Positions 28,453-39,395 of a stretch of DNA of 64,000 nucleotides are shown piece after piece (positions within the stretch are counted from its first letter, which is position 1; the number at the start of each line of letters is the position of its first letter). This DNA comes from Stanieria sp. NIES-3757 (GTDB lineage: Bacteria; Cyanobacteriota; Cyanobacteriia; Cyanobacteriales; Xenococcaceae). Below the pieces are notes generated by a model that was not told the origin of the DNA, made no database searches, and worked only from the letters and a program-made list of their open reading frames with translations. Made by a program: the position numbers and the translations under genes. Where the stretch lies: positions 1-64,000 of the forward strand of contig AP017375.1 of NCBI GenBank assembly GCA_002355455.1. The letters run 5' to 3'.

Positions 28453-30528
28453 TTATGCGTTCCCTTTGTTTTTGTCAATAATTGCCTCTGCTACATTACG
28501 AGGCACTTCTTCGTAGTTACTGAACTCCATAGAGAAGATACCACGTCCTTGCGTTTTAGAACGAATATCTGTGGCATAACCAAACATTTCCGCTAATGGT
28601 ACTTTAGCAGAAACTTTTGATTGACCATCATCAGAGTTCATGCCTTCAATATTGCCACGGCGAGAGTTCAAATCTCCCATAACATCCCCAAGAAAATCTT
28701 CAGGAACTTCTACCTCAACTTTCATCACAGGCTCTAGCAATACTGGAGATGCTTTCATTACAGCTTCTCTAATTGCCATAGAACCAGCTAGCTTGAATGC
28801 CATTTCGTTGGAGTCTACATCATGGTAGGAGCCATCAACCAGGGTTACTTTAACATCGATCAAAGGATAACCTGACAAAATTCCTGATTCGCAGGACTCC
28901 TTAACCCCTTGTTCAACTGCTGGAATGTATTCCTTAGGAATAGCACCACCAACAATTTTAGAGACAAACTCAAAACCACTTGCGGGTTCTCCAGGTTGAA
29001 TTTCGATCACAGCATGACCGTATTGACCCTTACCACCACTTTGTTTAATCCATTTGCCTTCTGCTCTGCTGTTTTTCCGAATAGTTTCACGGTAAGCAAC
29101 TTGAGGTTTACCTACAGTTGCTTCTACATTAAACTCTCGTAACATACGGTCAACCAGAATTTCCAGGTGCAATTCACCCATTCCAGCAATCACAGTCTGA
29201 TTGGTTTCTGCGTCAGTATTAACCCTAAAAGTTGGGTCTTCATCTGATAATGCTTGTAAGGCTTTGGATAATTTTTCCATATCGCCTTTAGTTTTAGGCT
29301 CTACTGCAACAGAAATAACTGGTTCGGGAATGTAAAGAGACTCTAAAATAATCGGCTTATTTTCATCACAAAGAGTATCTCCAGTGGTGGCTAATTTCAA
29401 CCCAACGGCTGCACCTAAATCTCCGGCTCTTAGCTCATCTACTTCAATCCGCTCATTGGATTTTAAAACAACTAAGCGAGCAATCCGCTCTTTCTTATCC
29501 TTAGTCGCATTGTACACATAGCTACCTTTACTCAGAACTCCTGAGTAAACTCTGATAAAGGTTAAGCGACCATATTTATCTGAGGTAATTTTGAAAGCAA
29601 GTGCAGAAAACGGTTCACTATCATCAGATTTTCTGACTGCTTCAGTGCCATCAGGTAAAGTTCCTCTGATTGCAGGTACTTCTGTAGGAGCTGGTAAATA
29701 ATCTACCACTGCATCTAATAACAGTTGAACGCCTTTGTTCTTGAAAGCAGAACCACAGAGCATTGGCATGATTGAACCATCAATCGTGCCTTTACGCAAA
29801 GCAGTTCTAATTTCTTCTTCAGAGAACTCTTCTTCCATCATGAATTTTTCTAGAAGTTCTTCATCAGTTTCTGCAACTGCTTCAATCATTTTGGCGCGAT
29901 ATTCATTCGCTAATTCTTGTAGTTCTTCTGGAATTTCAGTATCTTCGATCTGTTCTCCGAGATCGTCTTTGTAAATCTTGGCACGCATTCTTACCAAATC
30001 AATAATTCCTTGGAAGTCACTTTCACTACCAATTGGAATTTGAATGGGAACAGCATTTGCTCTCAGACGATCTTGAATCTGTTCGTAAACTTTAAAAAAG
30101 TTTGCTCCAGTACGATCCATTTTGTTGACAAAAGCAATTCGAGGCACTTGATACCTGTCTGCTTGTCTCCAAACGGTTTCGGATTGGGGTTGTACGCCAC
30201 CTACGGAACAAAATACGGCTATAACACCATCTAATACCCGCATTGAACGTTCTACTTCAATGGTAAAGTCAACGTGTCCTGGTGTATCAATGATGTTAAT
30301 TTTACAATCTTTCCAACTGGTACTGATAGCTGCAGCAGTAATGGTAATTCCTCTTTCCTGCTCTTGCTGCATGTGATCCATTGTTGCCGTACCTTCATGG
30401 ACTTCACCCAATTTGTGAGCAATACCAGTGTAAAACAGGATACGTTCGGTAGTTGTTGTTTTGCCCGCGTCTATATGAGCCGCGATGCCTATATTTCGTA
30501 CCCTTTCTAGCGGGATACTACGTGCCAC
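28453..30528 (-). CDS. fusA: Elongation factor G
   Basis: A 691-residue translocase GTPase acting on the ribosome. The N-terminus has [20 protein letters not shown] (G1), then [22 protein letters not shown] and [10 protein letters not shown]. Domains III-V follow, including the domain IV loop region and the [19 protein letters not shown] block. Length and domain order are normal. It is the third gene of the str operon; AGGAGG-like sequence (ATACCTCC on the plus strand) lies just before the ATG. Confidence 0.98.
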   Translation of the reverse strand: MARSIPLERVRNIGIAAHIDAGKTTTTERILFYTGIAHKLGEVHEGTATMDHMQQEQERGITITAAAISTSWKDCKINIIDTPGHVDFTIEVERSMRVLDGVIAVFCSVGGVQPQSETVWRQADRYQVPRIAFVNKMDRTGANFFKVYEQIQDRLRANAVPIQIPIGSESDFQGIIDLVRMRAKIYKDDLGEQIEDTEIPEELQELANEYRAKMIEAVAETDEELLEKFMMEEEFSEEEIRTALRKGTIDGSIMPMLCGSAFKNKGVQLLLDAVVDYLPAPTEVPAIRGTLPDGTEAVRKSDDSEPFSALAFKITSDKYGRLTFIRVYSGVLSKGSYVYNATKDKKERIARLVVLKSNERIEVDELRAGDLGAAVGLKLATTGDTLCDENKPIILESLYIPEPVISVAVEPKTKGDMEKLSKALQALSDEDPTFRVNTDAETNQTVIAGMGELHLEILVDRMLREFNVEATVGKPQVAYRETIRKNSRAEGKWIKQSGGKGQYGHAVIEIQPGEPASGFEFVSKIVGGAIPKEYIPAVEQGVKESCESGILSGYPLIDVKVTLVDGSYHDVDSNEMAFKLAGSMAIREAVMKASPVLLEPVMKVEVEVPEDFLGDVMGDLNSRRGNIEGMNSDDGQSKVSAKVPLAEMFGYATDIRSKTQGRGIFSMEFSNYEEVPRNVAEAIIDKNKGNA

Positions 30529-30689
30529 AGATACCTCCTTAAATCTTGCCAGGCAAGTTATTAGATGTTTGTTATTTTTTTACACTATTTACAATTCTAT
30601 ACTTTTAGTAGTCTAAGCTCCCAGCGACAGTGGAGGGAAATCCGTCGCGGTTTATTTTTGCCACTTGTAGTACTATTATGTAAAACTTT

Positions 30690-31160
30690 TTAATACCGAT
30701 AATGAGCAAAGGCTTTATTTGCTTCTGCCATACGATGAGTTTCTTCTCTTTTCTTGATTGCGCCTCCAGTTTCGTTAGCAGCATCCATAATTTCGTTAGC
30801 TAATTTACCTGCCATAGTACGACCTCCTCTCGCACGAGCAAAATGTACTAGCCAACGTAAAGCTAACGTCGTTCCTCGTGAAGATTTTACTTCCATAGGA
30901 ACTTGATAAGTTGCACCACCAACTCGACGTGCCTTGACTTCAACTAGAGGCGTAATATTTTTAATCGCTTGTTCAAACACTTCTATAGGATCGTTCCCCG
31001 TTCTCGATCCTATGGTCGCCAGAGCATCATAAACTATACGAGTAGCAAGAGACTGTTTACCAGAACTCATTACACGTCTAACAGTCATATTAACCAAACG
31101 GCTGTTGTAAACTGGGTCTGGAGGGACCGGGCGTTTTCTTTTAATTGAACGACGAGACAT
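30690..31160 (-). CDS. rpsG: 30S ribosomal protein S7
   Basis: A 156-residue S7, primary binder of the 16S rRNA 3' domain and, in many bacteria, translational regulator of the str operon. Diagnostic are [40 protein letters not shown] and the C-terminal [16 protein letters not shown] 284-base gap with a hairpin separates it from rpsL. Confidence 0.97.
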   Translation of the reverse strand: MSRRSIKRKRPVPPDPVYNSRLVNMTVRRVMSSGKQSLATRIVYDALATIGSRTGNDPIEVFEQAIKNITPLVEVKARRVGGATYQVPMEVKSSRGTTLALRWLVHFARARGGRTMAGKLANEIMDAANETGGAIKKREETHRMAEANKAFAHYRY

Positions 31161-31368
31161 AGTTTTTATTTACAATCAATATCTAAGGAACTATATATTT
31201 AGTAATTTTTGATACTATACAATTTGTCGTGATTATTGGATACTTTTATCAAAATATCCTGAAAATTGTCTCAGCTTAAAAGCTTACAAGGGTTAGTTTA
31301 GTCCCTAAATATCAAGACAAATTATTAAACATCACAAAACGCAAGTTTAATCAATATAGCAATTCACT

Positions 31369-31408
31369 AAAAAGGGCATCTCTCTCTTGTTTACTTAGAG
31401 GATGCCTT
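31369..31408 (-). terminator. Hairpin with T-run between rpsL and rpsG (possible attenuator)
   Basis: On the minus strand AAGGCATC-CTCT is followed by a loop, then AGAG-A-GATGCC and CTTTTT. The stem pairs GGCATC with GATGCC and CTCT with AGAG around one bulge. It starts 37 bases after the rpsL stop. Its position inside the operon suggests partial termination or attenuation rather than full stop. Confidence 0.6.
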
Positions 31409-31444
31409 GAGTCGCCCTAATTTTTGATGAGATTAAGGTCAAGC

Positions 31445-31822
31445 TCAAGTTGTTTTAGGACGTTTAGTGCCGTATTTGGAGCGACCCTGTCGTCTATCTT
31501 TGACTCCAGTAGCATCTAGAGTCCCACGAACGATATGATATCTTACTCCTGGTAAATCCTTAACCCTTCCACCACGGATAAGAACTACAGAGTGTTCTTG
31601 TAAATTATGTCCAATTCCTGGAATATAAGCTGTGACTTCAAATCCAGAGGTCAGTCGCACCCGAGCTACCTTTCTCAAAGCCGAGTTAGGTTTTTTGGGA
31701 GTTGTGGTGTATACTCTGGTGCAAACTCCACGACGCTGAGGACATTCTTTGAGAGCGGGTGATTTGGTCTTCTTCTGAATTTTGGCGCGTTCGCTACGGA
31801 TTAGTTGCTGAATGGTGGGCAT
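31445..31822 (-). CDS. rpsL: 30S ribosomal protein S12
   Basis: A 125-residue S12 at the decoding centre. Hallmarks are [20 protein letters not shown], the [19 protein letters not shown] block, [18 protein letters not shown] and the [19 protein letters not shown] segment. The usual streptomycin-sensitive lysine context (TPKKPNSA) is present. First gene of the str operon; the promoter should lie in 31823-31952. Confidence 0.98.
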   Translation of the reverse strand: MPTIQQLIRSERAKIQKKTKSPALKECPQRRGVCTRVYTTTPKKPNSALRKVARVRLTSGFEVTAYIPGIGHNLQEHSVVLIRGGRVKDLPGVRYHIVRGTLDATGVKDRRQGRSKYGTKRPKTT

Positions 31823-31952
31823 GAGTCATGTATTAAGAACAAATTGCTGGTCTTTAAAATTACAATAGTCGACAAATTCCAATAATATACAAATAAGGTT
31901 GATCATGTCAACCAATTATAAAATATCATACAAGAATAATGAAAAAGCTAAA

Positions 31953-32318
31953 CTAGCTTACTATTTCACCGTTCTGATAGGTGAAAGATAATCCACAACC
32001 ACAGGTATTTACTGCATTAGGATTTTGGAAACGAAAACCACCGCCCATTAAATCTTCAGAGTAGTCTAATTGTAAACCTTGAACATAGGAAAAAGTTTCT
32101 TGATCGACGATGACCTCAATTCCATTAGATTGGTAAAGATGATCTGTTTGACTGGTTAGCTCTAAGCTTGGTTGATAATTGGATTCGAGATTTAAAACAT
32201 AAAATAAACCAGAGCATCCACCTGATTTGACAGTTAATCTTAGTTGACTATCTGGTTGTTGACGACTTAGTTGTATTCTTTTAATTTCTTTTGCTGCAGT
32301 TTGACTAACAAAAATCAT
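31953..32318 (-). CDS. IscA/SufA-type iron-sulfur cluster assembly protein
   Basis: A 121-residue A-type carrier. The three conserved cysteines are present: KSGGCSGLFYVL and the C-terminal NTCGCGLSF. A-type proteins bind iron or an Fe-S cluster and pass it to target enzymes. The frame stays open to a TTG at 32363, but the extra residues are hydrophobic and not family-like, so the ATG at 32318 (MIFVSQTAAKEIK) is taken. It lies upstream of rpsL on the same strand without an obvious link. Confidence 0.9.
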   Translation of the reverse strand: MIFVSQTAAKEIKRIQLSRQQPDSQLRLTVKSGGCSGLFYVLNLESNYQPSLELTSQTDHLYQSNGIEVIVDQETFSYVQGLQLDYSEDLMGGGFRFQNPNAVNTCGCGLSFTYQNGEIVS

Positions 32319-32442
32319 TACAAAACTAACTGCTGAATAAATCAAATTTAATATTATAGTCAATGCTACAGTAAAACTAGTTACAATACAAAAATATATT
32401 GAGTAACTAGCTTGTATAAAAAATAAATAAATTTATTTTGAA

Positions 32443-32859
32443 TTATTGTCGAGAGTAGTCGTCTTGAAATCGAACAATATCATCTTCTCCAAGATATTCT
32501 CCGTTTTGAACTTCTATTAAAACTAATTTAATTACTCCTGGATTTTCTAGGCGATGAGCAGTACATTGAGGTACATAAGTTGACTGATTGCTGCTAAGGA
32601 TCATTTCGCTATCGCCACAAATTACTTTGGCTGTACCTGAAACAACAATCCAGTGTTCACTACGATGATGATGCATTTGTAAACTAAGACGATGTCCTGG
32701 ATTTACTTCAATCCTTTTAATTTTATAACCTTTTCCTTCTTCTAAAGTTGTGAAAGAACCCCAAGGACGAATTTCTGTTGCAGCAATGCCTGATTGAACA
32801 AAAGAATCGGGTAAATCTAGATGAGGTTTTTCCTGGATAGCTTTGGTAGATTGAGGCAT
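32443..32859 (-). CDS. Cupin protein, mannose-6-phosphate isomerase type II C-terminal-like
   Basis: A 138-residue single-cupin protein. The segment IRPWGSFTTLEEGKGYKIKR followed by PGHRLSLQMHHHRSEHWIVV matches the C-terminal isomerase domain of bifunctional GDP-mannose pyrophosphorylase/phosphomannose isomerases, with metal-binding histidines in MHHHRSEHW and a later TAHRLENPG. Here the domain stands alone, as in many cyanobacteria. It may act in mannose-derived sugar nucleotide supply, but this is inferred. The ATG at 32859 is preferred over the TTG at 32883. Confidence 0.85.
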   Translation of the reverse strand: MPQSTKAIQEKPHLDLPDSFVQSGIAATEIRPWGSFTTLEEGKGYKIKRIEVNPGHRLSLQMHHHRSEHWIVVSGTAKVICGDSEMILSSNQSTYVPQCTAHRLENPGVIKLVLIEVQNGEYLGEDDIVRFQDDYSRQ

Positions 32860-33902
32860 TTTTTTACAAAATTTATAGGTCAAAAAAACTGAATTTAATT
32901 TAGTTGGCTCAGGGATAACTTATTTATATGAATAATACCTAGAACCTATGCAAAAGATAGCAGATAATTTTTGGAAACGAGAAGAGCTAAAATTCTGAAT
33001 TGAAGTATCTATATTAAATCTTCATGATATTTTGTTAGATTATTTTCTAGCTTTACAATTTTGATAAAATTGAATTTGGTAATTTTGTTTACTTGTTTAA
33101 GTGTATTTACTCAGTAAAAAAAATAACCACTAATAATTGTGGCTCTGTAGACTTTGATGCAGACTTAAAAGTAAATGTAAATTTACAGAATGTGATGATC
33201 GCTTTGGGTGAGATTTATACGGAGGATTAAAGACTTACGAGTACTTGAAGTAAGCTCAACAACAAGCACCATATAAATTTTTATCTTTATATTCTTGTGA
33301 TATTAAGAATTTTCTTCACTGTTTCAACAGGACATTTTTTTTATAGAATATAAGCCCTCTGAAGACTGACATAAGTTATGAAAGGATAATAAACTTAGAA
33401 TAAATGGGTTTTATCTAAATAAGATTTAAAATTAAAATAAATAATTAAGACAATCTATAGTAACAGTATTGTTATAAGTCGCTCAACCGTTAATTTACCA
33501 CGAGTTTTGTAGCCTGAGCGCGAGTTCAGCCTTAAAAATAGGCAAACTAGACCTGGCTCAGCTTAGTTACAACTGTAACCAACCAAAGCGATCATTTGTT
33601 ACTCAAACAAAATTATGACAGCTTGATGATTAAAAAACTATTTACTCATTGGAGACTAACAAAATAGTAATCGAGCTTTAGGCAAACCCTCAAACTGACA
33701 AAATTGAAAACTAAACTAATTTAGTCTATAGAGCAAAAAGTTTGCGAAGATAAACAAATAATATATGAATACGGTAGTATTCTATAACCCCTATTTATAT
33801 CTTGTCTTAATCTCTATTAATCCTTTTTACTCTTCAAGATTTATAAATCTTAATAGAGTCAGTCTTTCAATAGCTTAATACATTTGTATAACTAGCCAAA
33901 AT
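32860..33902. promoter_or_regulatory. 1-kb region upstream of the glutamate synthase gene
   Basis: No convincing gene. Two perfect palindromes stand out: TGTAAATTTACA at 33176-33187 and GTTAC-AACT-GTAAC at 33566-33579. The rest is AT-rich with in-frame stops throughout. The space may hold the promoter of the glutamate synthase gene and an untranslated leader or small RNA; I could not identify a clear NtcA site of the GTA-N8-TAC form. Confidence 0.35.
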
Positions 33903-36900
33903 ATGAGCAAAAAACAAAATATGACCAAGCTCGATGTAGCAACAAACAACAAACAGTTAAAATCTGAAAAAACTTTGACTCCTTTTCAGGGACAACGTTG
34001 GTTAGCCGAAGAAAGGGATGCTTGTGGTGTGGGCTTTATTGCTTATTGCGATAGTCGTGCTACTCACAAATTAATCGAACAAGCACTAAAAGCTTTGGGA
34101 TGTATGGAACATCGGGGTGGTTGTAGTGCGGATCGCGATTCTGGGGATGGTGCGGGAATCATGACGGCTTTACCCGATGCGGTGATAAAAACTTGGTTTG
34201 ACGAACATCAAATTCCAATGCCTAAGAGAGAAAAATATGGTGTTGGCATGGTCTTTTTGCCTCAAAATGAAGCAAAAACAACTGAATGTAAAAAATTTAT
34301 TGAAGAAACAATCAAAGCAGAAAATTTAACTGTACTAGGTTGGCGTGTAGTACCAGTTAAACCTGAAGTATTAGGAACTCAAGCTAGAGAAAACCAACCT
34401 CGGATCGAACAGGTTTTGGTAACTTCACCCGAAGGATTATCTGGAGATGATCTAGACCGCAAATTGTATGTAGCGCGATCGCGAATTGGGAAAAAGTTAT
34501 CAGATGATTTTTATATTTGTTCTTTTTCCTGTCGCACAATTGTCTATAAGGGCATGGTACGAGCAGAGGTATTGGGTGAATTTTACGAAGATTTGAAAAA
34601 TACCAATTATGAAAGTGCTTTTGCTGTCTATCACCGACGTTTTAGTACTAATACTATGCCCAAATGGCCTTTTGCTCAACCGATGCGTTTATTGGGACAT
34701 AATGGCGAAATCAATACTTTGCTGGGTAATATCAACTGGATGGCAACTAGGGAGCAAAATTTGAAAGTTCCTGGTTGGACAAGCGAAGAATTAGAAGGCT
34801 TGACTCCAATTGTTAATACGGATAATAGTGATTCCTATAACTTAGACAGTGTAATGGAATTGTTGGTCAGAACTGGGCGCAGTTTGCCCGAAGCTGCCAT
34901 GATTCTAGTGCCAGAAGCTTATCAAAATCAACCCGAACTACAAAAGTATCCTGAAATTACTGATTTTTACGAATACTACAGCGGTTTGAAAGAGCCTTGG
35001 GATGGACCTGCGCTATTAGTATTTAGTGATGGTAAAACTATCGGTGCTACTTTAGATCGCAACGGTTTGCGTCCTGCTCGCTATACCATTACTAAAGATG
35101 GTTATATTGTGGTTGCTTCAGAAACTGGAGTAGTAGAGTTACCAGAAAGCGAGATTGTTGAAAAAGGGAGATTAGGTCCGGGGCAAATGATTGTCGTCGA
35201 TTTACAATCTCAAGAAATTTTAAAAAATTGGGAAGTTAAGCAGCGCATTGCTAAACAAAACCCTTATGGCGATTGGGTTAAACAAAATCGCCAAGAGCTT
35301 AAGCCTCAAGAATTCGATCACCAATTGCAATTAACTCCTCAAAATTTAATTAGCTGGCAAACTGCTTTTGGTTACACTGCCGAAGATGTTGAAATGGTGA
35401 TTCAGTCGATGGCGGTTGATGGTAAAGAACCAACTTATTGTATGGGGGATGATATTCCTTTAGCCATACTATCGGATAAACCTCATGTACTGTATGACTA
35501 CTTTAAACAACGATTTGCTCAAGTAACCAACCCTGCGATCGATCCTTTAAGGGAAAGTTTGGTCATGTCTTTGTCGATGCAGCTTGGTTCAAAGGGAAAT
35601 CTTTTAAAAATCAAACCTGAAGATGCTCATTTGTTAAAGTTGAAAACTCCTGTTATTAATGAAGCAGAGTTAGCCATTATTAGCCAATCTGATTTAAAGC
35701 CAGTAGAATTATCAACTTTATATGAGGTATCAACTGGTCCTGGAGGATTGAAAACAGCCGTTGAACGCCTTTGTCAGCAAGCAGTGACAGCAGTTCAACA
35801 AGGAGCAAAAATTTTAATCTTGAGTGACCGTGCTGAGCGAGGAATTAATGCAGAATTGAGTTATATTCCTCCTTTACTCGCGGTTGGAGCGGTTCACCAT
35901 CACCTAATTCGTCAAGGATTACGCTTAAAAGCTTCTTTGGTAGTAGATACTGCTCAATCCTGGAGTACTCATCATTTTGCTTGTTTAATAGGTTATGGTG
36001 CGTCTGCTATTTGTCCTTATTTAGCTTTAGAAACAGTAAGACAGTGGTGGAATGATCCTAAAACTCAGAATTTAATGCAGAATGAAAAAATTGCTTATAT
36101 TTCTGTAGAAACAGCGCAAAAAAATTATCGCAAAGCAGTAGAGGCAGGATTATTAAAAATCCTCTCCAAAATGGGTATTTCCCTACTCTCTTCCTACCAC
36201 GGAGCGCAAATTTTTGAAGCATTGGGACTCGCACCAGACTTAATTAATTTAGGTTTTGTCGGTACGACTTCGCGCATTGGTGGTTTAACGGTAGAGGAAT
36301 TGGCACAGGAAGTAGTTACTTTTCATAGTCGTGCTTTCCCCGAACTACACAGCAAAAAATTAGCCAACTTTGGTTTCGTTAAATATAAAAAAGGTGGGGA
36401 GTATCACATGAACTCTCCTGAAGTAGCCAAAGCCTTGCATAAAGCAGTAGAAACTAAGCAATACGACCACTATGAGCTTTATAAAAAACAGCTATCGGGT
36501 CGTCCTGCAACTGCTTTAAGAGACTTATTAGACTACAGCAGCGATCGCACTTCAATTCTCTTAGAAGAAGTCGAACCAGTCGAAAATATCGTCAAACGCT
36601 TCTGTACGGGAGGAATGTCTTTGGGTGCGTTATCGAGAGAAGCCCATGAAACTTTAGCGATCGCTATGAATCGCATTGGTGGTAAGTCTAATTCTGGAGA
36701 AGGTGGCGAAGATGTGGTTCGTTTTAAGATTTTAGATGATGTCGATGCCAATGGTTTATCTGCTACTTTGCCTCATCTGAAAGGTTTAAAAAATGGCGAT
36801 ACGGCTTCTTCCGCAATTAAACAGGTGGCTTCAGGACGTTTTGGTGTCACTCCGGAATATTTAATGAACGCCCAGCAACTAGAAATTAAAATTGCTCAAG

Positions 36901-38558
36901 GCGCAAAACCTGGTGAGGGAGGACAGTTACCAGGGAAAAAGGTTAGTCCTTATATTGCGATGTTGCGTCGTTCTAAACCTGGTGTACCGTTAATTTCGCC
37001 ACCACCCCATCACGACATTTACTCGATTGAAGATTTAGCTCAGTTAATTTTTGACCTCCATCAAATCAATCCCAAAGCTCAAGTTTCCGTCAAATTAGTG
37101 GCAGAAATCGGTATTGGTACTATTGCTGCTGGTGTAGCTAAAGCTAACGCTGATATCATTCAAATATCGGGTCATGACGGTGGTACAGGTGCATCACCCT
37201 TGAGTTCGATCAAACACGCAGGAATTTCTTGGGAATTAGGTTTAACCGAAGTTCATCGAGTCTTGCTACAAAATCAATTGCGCGATCGCGTAATTTTAAG
37301 GGCTGATGGTGGCTTAAAAACTGGTTGGGATGTAGTCATGGCTGCCTTAATGGGAGCAGAAGAATATGGCTTCGGTTCGATCGCGATGATTGCCGAAGGC
37401 TGTATTATGGCAAGAGTTTGTCATCTTAATACTTGTCCTGTCGGAGTTGCTACTCAACAAGAAAAACTGCGAGAGCGTTTTAGCGGTGTTCCTGAAAATG
37501 TAGTTAATTTCTTTTACTTTATTGCTGAAGAAGTGCGTTCTCTTTTAGCAAGATTGGGTTACCGTCGTCTCGATGAAATTATTGGTCGTACAGATTTACT
37601 ATACCAAAGAAATGATGTCCAGTTAACCAAAACTGAAGGTTTAAATCTAGACTGCTTGCTCGACTTACCTAATGTTAAAGAAGATCGGAGTTGGTTAAGT
37701 CATGAAGAAGTACACAGTAATGGTGCGGTTTTAGATGACGAATTATTAGCTGATGCAGAAATTGCTGCTGCCATTCGCAATCAAAGTGCAGTTAAGAAAG
37801 AAGTCAAAATAATTAATACTGACCGTTCCGTCGGTGCAAGAATAGCTGGCGCGATTGCATCTCAGTATGGTAATAGTGGTTTTGAAGGAGAAATTACTTT
37901 CAAATTCAAAGGCTATGCTGGTCAAAGTTTTGGTGCATTTAACCTACCAGGAATGAACATGATCCTGGAAGGAGAAGCTAACGACTATGTAGGCAAAGGA
38001 ATGCACGGAGGAGAAATTGTCATTACTCCTCCTCCTAGTGTTACTTACAATACTGCCGAAAATACTATCGTTGGCAACACTTGTCTTTATGGTGCTACTG
38101 GTGGTTTTCTATATGCTAATGGCAAGGCTGGAGAAAGATTTGCTGTTCGTAATTCTCAAGCTGTAGCAGTAGTTGAAGGAACTGGCGACCACTGTTGTGA
38201 ATATATGACTGGTGGTGTAGTCGTAGTTTTAGGCTCGGTAGGTCGAAATGTTGGGGCTGGAATGACTGGTGGAATTGGTTATTTCTTAGACGAAGAAGAT
38301 AATTTCTCAGAAAAAGTTAATCCAGAAATTGTCAAAATTCAAAGAGTTATTTCTTCAGTAGGAGAAAAACAACTAAAAGACTTAATTACCGCTCATGCAG
38401 CTAAAACGGGTAGTCAAAAAGCGAAGATGGTTTTGGATAATTGGAACGCTTATCTAAATAAATTCTGGCAAGTTGTACCACCTTCGGAAGCTGATACTCC
38501 CGAAGCTAATCCTGAAGCAATGATTCAATTAGAAAAACAGTCTCTCACTTCGGTGTAA
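33903..38558 (+). CDS. Glutamate synthase large subunit, probably ferredoxin-dependent
   Basis: A 1551-residue enzyme that makes two glutamates from glutamine and 2-oxoglutarate in ammonium assimilation. The class II glutaminase domain starts at Cys41 ([11 protein letters not shown]) after a 40-residue propeptide that is removed. The central domain, the FMN-binding synthase domain ([17 protein letters not shown]) and the 3Fe-4S cysteines Cys1167, Cys1173 and Cys1178 ([16 protein letters not shown]) follow, then the C-terminal beta-helix with Gly-rich repeats. No gltD small subunit is nearby. That and the cyanobacterial setting favour the ferredoxin-dependent form (gltS/glsF), although an NADPH-type gltB with an unlinked gltD is not excluded. 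A terminator follows at 38584. Confidence 0.93.
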   Translation: MSKKQNMTKLDVATNNKQLKSEKTLTPFQGQRWLAEERDACGVGFIAYCDSRATHKLIEQALKALGCMEHRGGCSADRDSGDGAGIMTALPDAVIKTWFDEHQIPMPKREKYGVGMVFLPQNEAKTTECKKFIEETIKAENLTVLGWRVVPVKPEVLGTQARENQPRIEQVLVTSPEGLSGDDLDRKLYVARSRIGKKLSDDFYICSFSCRTIVYKGMVRAEVLGEFYEDLKNTNYESAFAVYHRRFSTNTMPKWPFAQPMRLLGHNGEINTLLGNINWMATREQNLKVPGWTSEELEGLTPIVNTDNSDSYNLDSVMELLVRTGRSLPEAAMILVPEAYQNQPELQKYPEITDFYEYYSGLKEPWDGPALLVFSDGKTIGATLDRNGLRPARYTITKDGYIVVASETGVVELPESEIVEKGRLGPGQMIVVDLQSQEILKNWEVKQRIAKQNPYGDWVKQNRQELKPQEFDHQLQLTPQNLISWQTAFGYTAEDVEMVIQSMAVDGKEPTYCMGDDIPLAILSDKPHVLYDYFKQRFAQVTNPAIDPLRESLVMSLSMQLGSKGNLLKIKPEDAHLLKLKTPVINEAELAIISQSDLKPVELSTLYEVSTGPGGLKTAVERLCQQAVTAVQQGAKILILSDRAERGINAELSYIPPLLAVGAVHHHLIRQGLRLKASLVVDTAQSWSTHHFACLIGYGASAICPYLALETVRQWWNDPKTQNLMQNEKIAYISVETAQKNYRKAVEAGLLKILSKMGISLLSSYHGAQIFEALGLAPDLINLGFVGTTSRIGGLTVEELAQEVVTFHSRAFPELHSKKLANFGFVKYKKGGEYHMNSPEVAKALHKAVETKQYDHYELYKKQLSGRPATALRDLLDYSSDRTSILLEEVEPVENIVKRFCTGGMSLGALSREAHETLAIAMNRIGGKSNSGEGGEDVVRFKILDDVDANGLSATLPHLKGLKNGDTASSAIKQVASGRFGVTPEYLMNAQQLEIKIAQGAKPGEGGQLPGKKVSPYIAMLRRSKPGVPLISPPPHHDIYSIEDLAQLIFDLHQINPKAQVSVKLVAEIGIGTIAAGVAKANADIIQISGHDGGTGASPLSSIKHAGISWELGLTEVHRVLLQNQLRDRVILRADGGLKTGWDVVMAALMGAEEYGFGSIAMIAEGCIMARVCHLNTCPVGVATQQEKLRERFSGVPENVVNFFYFIAEEVRSLLARLGYRRLDEIIGRTDLLYQRNDVQLTKTEGLNLDCLLDLPNVKEDRSWLSHEEVHSNGAVLDDELLADAEIAAAIRNQSAVKKEVKIINTDRSVGARIAGAIASQYGNSGFEGEITFKFKGYAGQSFGAFNLPGMNMILEGEANDYVGKGMHGGEIVITPPPSVTYNTAENTIVGNTCLYGATGGFLYANGKAGERFAVRNSQAVAVVEGTGDHCCEYMTGGVVVVLGSVGRNVGAGMTGGIGYFLDEEDNFSEKVNPEIVKIQRVISSVGEKQLKDLITAHAAKTGSQKAKMVLDNWNAYLNKFWQVVPPSEADTPEANPEAMIQLEKQSLTSV

Positions 38559-38583
38559 TTGATTAGTTTAATTTGATTAATTG

Positions 38584-38623
38584 AACTGGCAAGGAGATAT
38601 TTTACTCTTTGTCAGTTTTTTTT
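38584..38623 (+). terminator. Terminator after glutamate synthase
   Basis: AACTGGCAAGGAG pairs with CTCTTTGTCAGTT (two G-T pairs) across an 8-base loop, followed by a run of T. It lies 25 bases beyond the stop codon. Confidence 0.88.
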
Positions 38624-38656
38624 GCTCGTTTAAATTCGATAGAGTAATTGCCTTTT

Positions 38657-39232
38657 TCAAAAAGTTAGAGTTTTTTCAATCCGACGATCGGGAATAAGCC
38701 ACATAATTGCGACCAGAATGTATATAACACTAGCTATCTGCGAATTTACAAAAGAAAGCAAAATTGCTACAGCATAAATCACCATTGAAATCTTGCCCTT
38801 GAAATCTCGACCAAGTGCGATCGCCAATGGGGAGTCTTTACCGTGACGGTCGATTAAGGTTTTAGTCAGAATAAAATAAGCGATCGCAGAAAATAAAAGT
38901 ACTACACCATAAAGAGCTACTGGTGTCGCTGCAAAGTCGTTTTCACCCATCCATCCAGTAACGAAAGGAATTAGCGACAACCAGAACAATAAATGCAGAT
39001 TTGCCCAAAGAATCCGTCCATTGACGTGCCGAACCGCTTGTAAGAGATGATGATGGTTGTTCCAGTAGATACCGATATAGATAAAACTAAGGACGTAACT
39101 TAGAAAGATGGGAATTAGCGGACGCAATGCAGCTAAATCTGCTTCATGGGGGACTTTCAATTCCAACACCATAATCGTAATGATGATAGCTATTACACCA
39201 TCGCTAAATGCTTCTAGCCTTCCTTTTCCCAT
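38657..39232 (-). CDS. TMEM175-family (DUF1211) potassium channel-like protein
   Basis: A 191-residue membrane protein with about six spans. The first span carries RLEAFSDGVIAIIITIMVLE, the FSDG motif that lines the pore in prokaryotic TMEM175 channels. A HHHLL segment and a GWMGEN loop follow. Bacterial members form tetrameric potassium-permeable channels. The ATG at 39232 is chosen; a GTG four codons upstream is also open. It is convergent with glutamate synthase and beside cruG, without a clear link to either. Confidence 0.85.
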   Translation of the reverse strand: MGKGRLEAFSDGVIAIIITIMVLELKVPHEADLAALRPLIPIFLSYVLSFIYIGIYWNNHHHLLQAVRHVNGRILWANLHLLFWLSLIPFVTGWMGENDFAATPVALYGVVLLFSAIAYFILTKTLIDRHGKDSPLAIALGRDFKGKISMVIYAVAILLSFVNSQIASVIYILVAIMWLIPDRRIEKTLTF

Positions 39233-39395
39233 CGGTATCAGCACTCCTGCTGCTTTTCTGCTTATTGTAAATTAACTTCGGTTGCTCAAAAAGTTATTTT
39301 TATAACCATGACGCACATTCGCGTTCATTATTATTAAAATTAATTACTTAAGTAATTACCAAGAGATCGCTATTAAAAACTCAAATACTTCATGA

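Noticed and set aside
27505-30510. Several plus-strand frames opposite tuf and fusA
   Set aside because: Low-complexity Ser-rich translations mirror the codon use of the elongation factor genes on the other strand.
33760-33800. NtcA-like site GTAGTATTCTATAA before glutamate synthase
   Set aside because: It lacks the full GTA-N8-TAC form; only a partial match is present.
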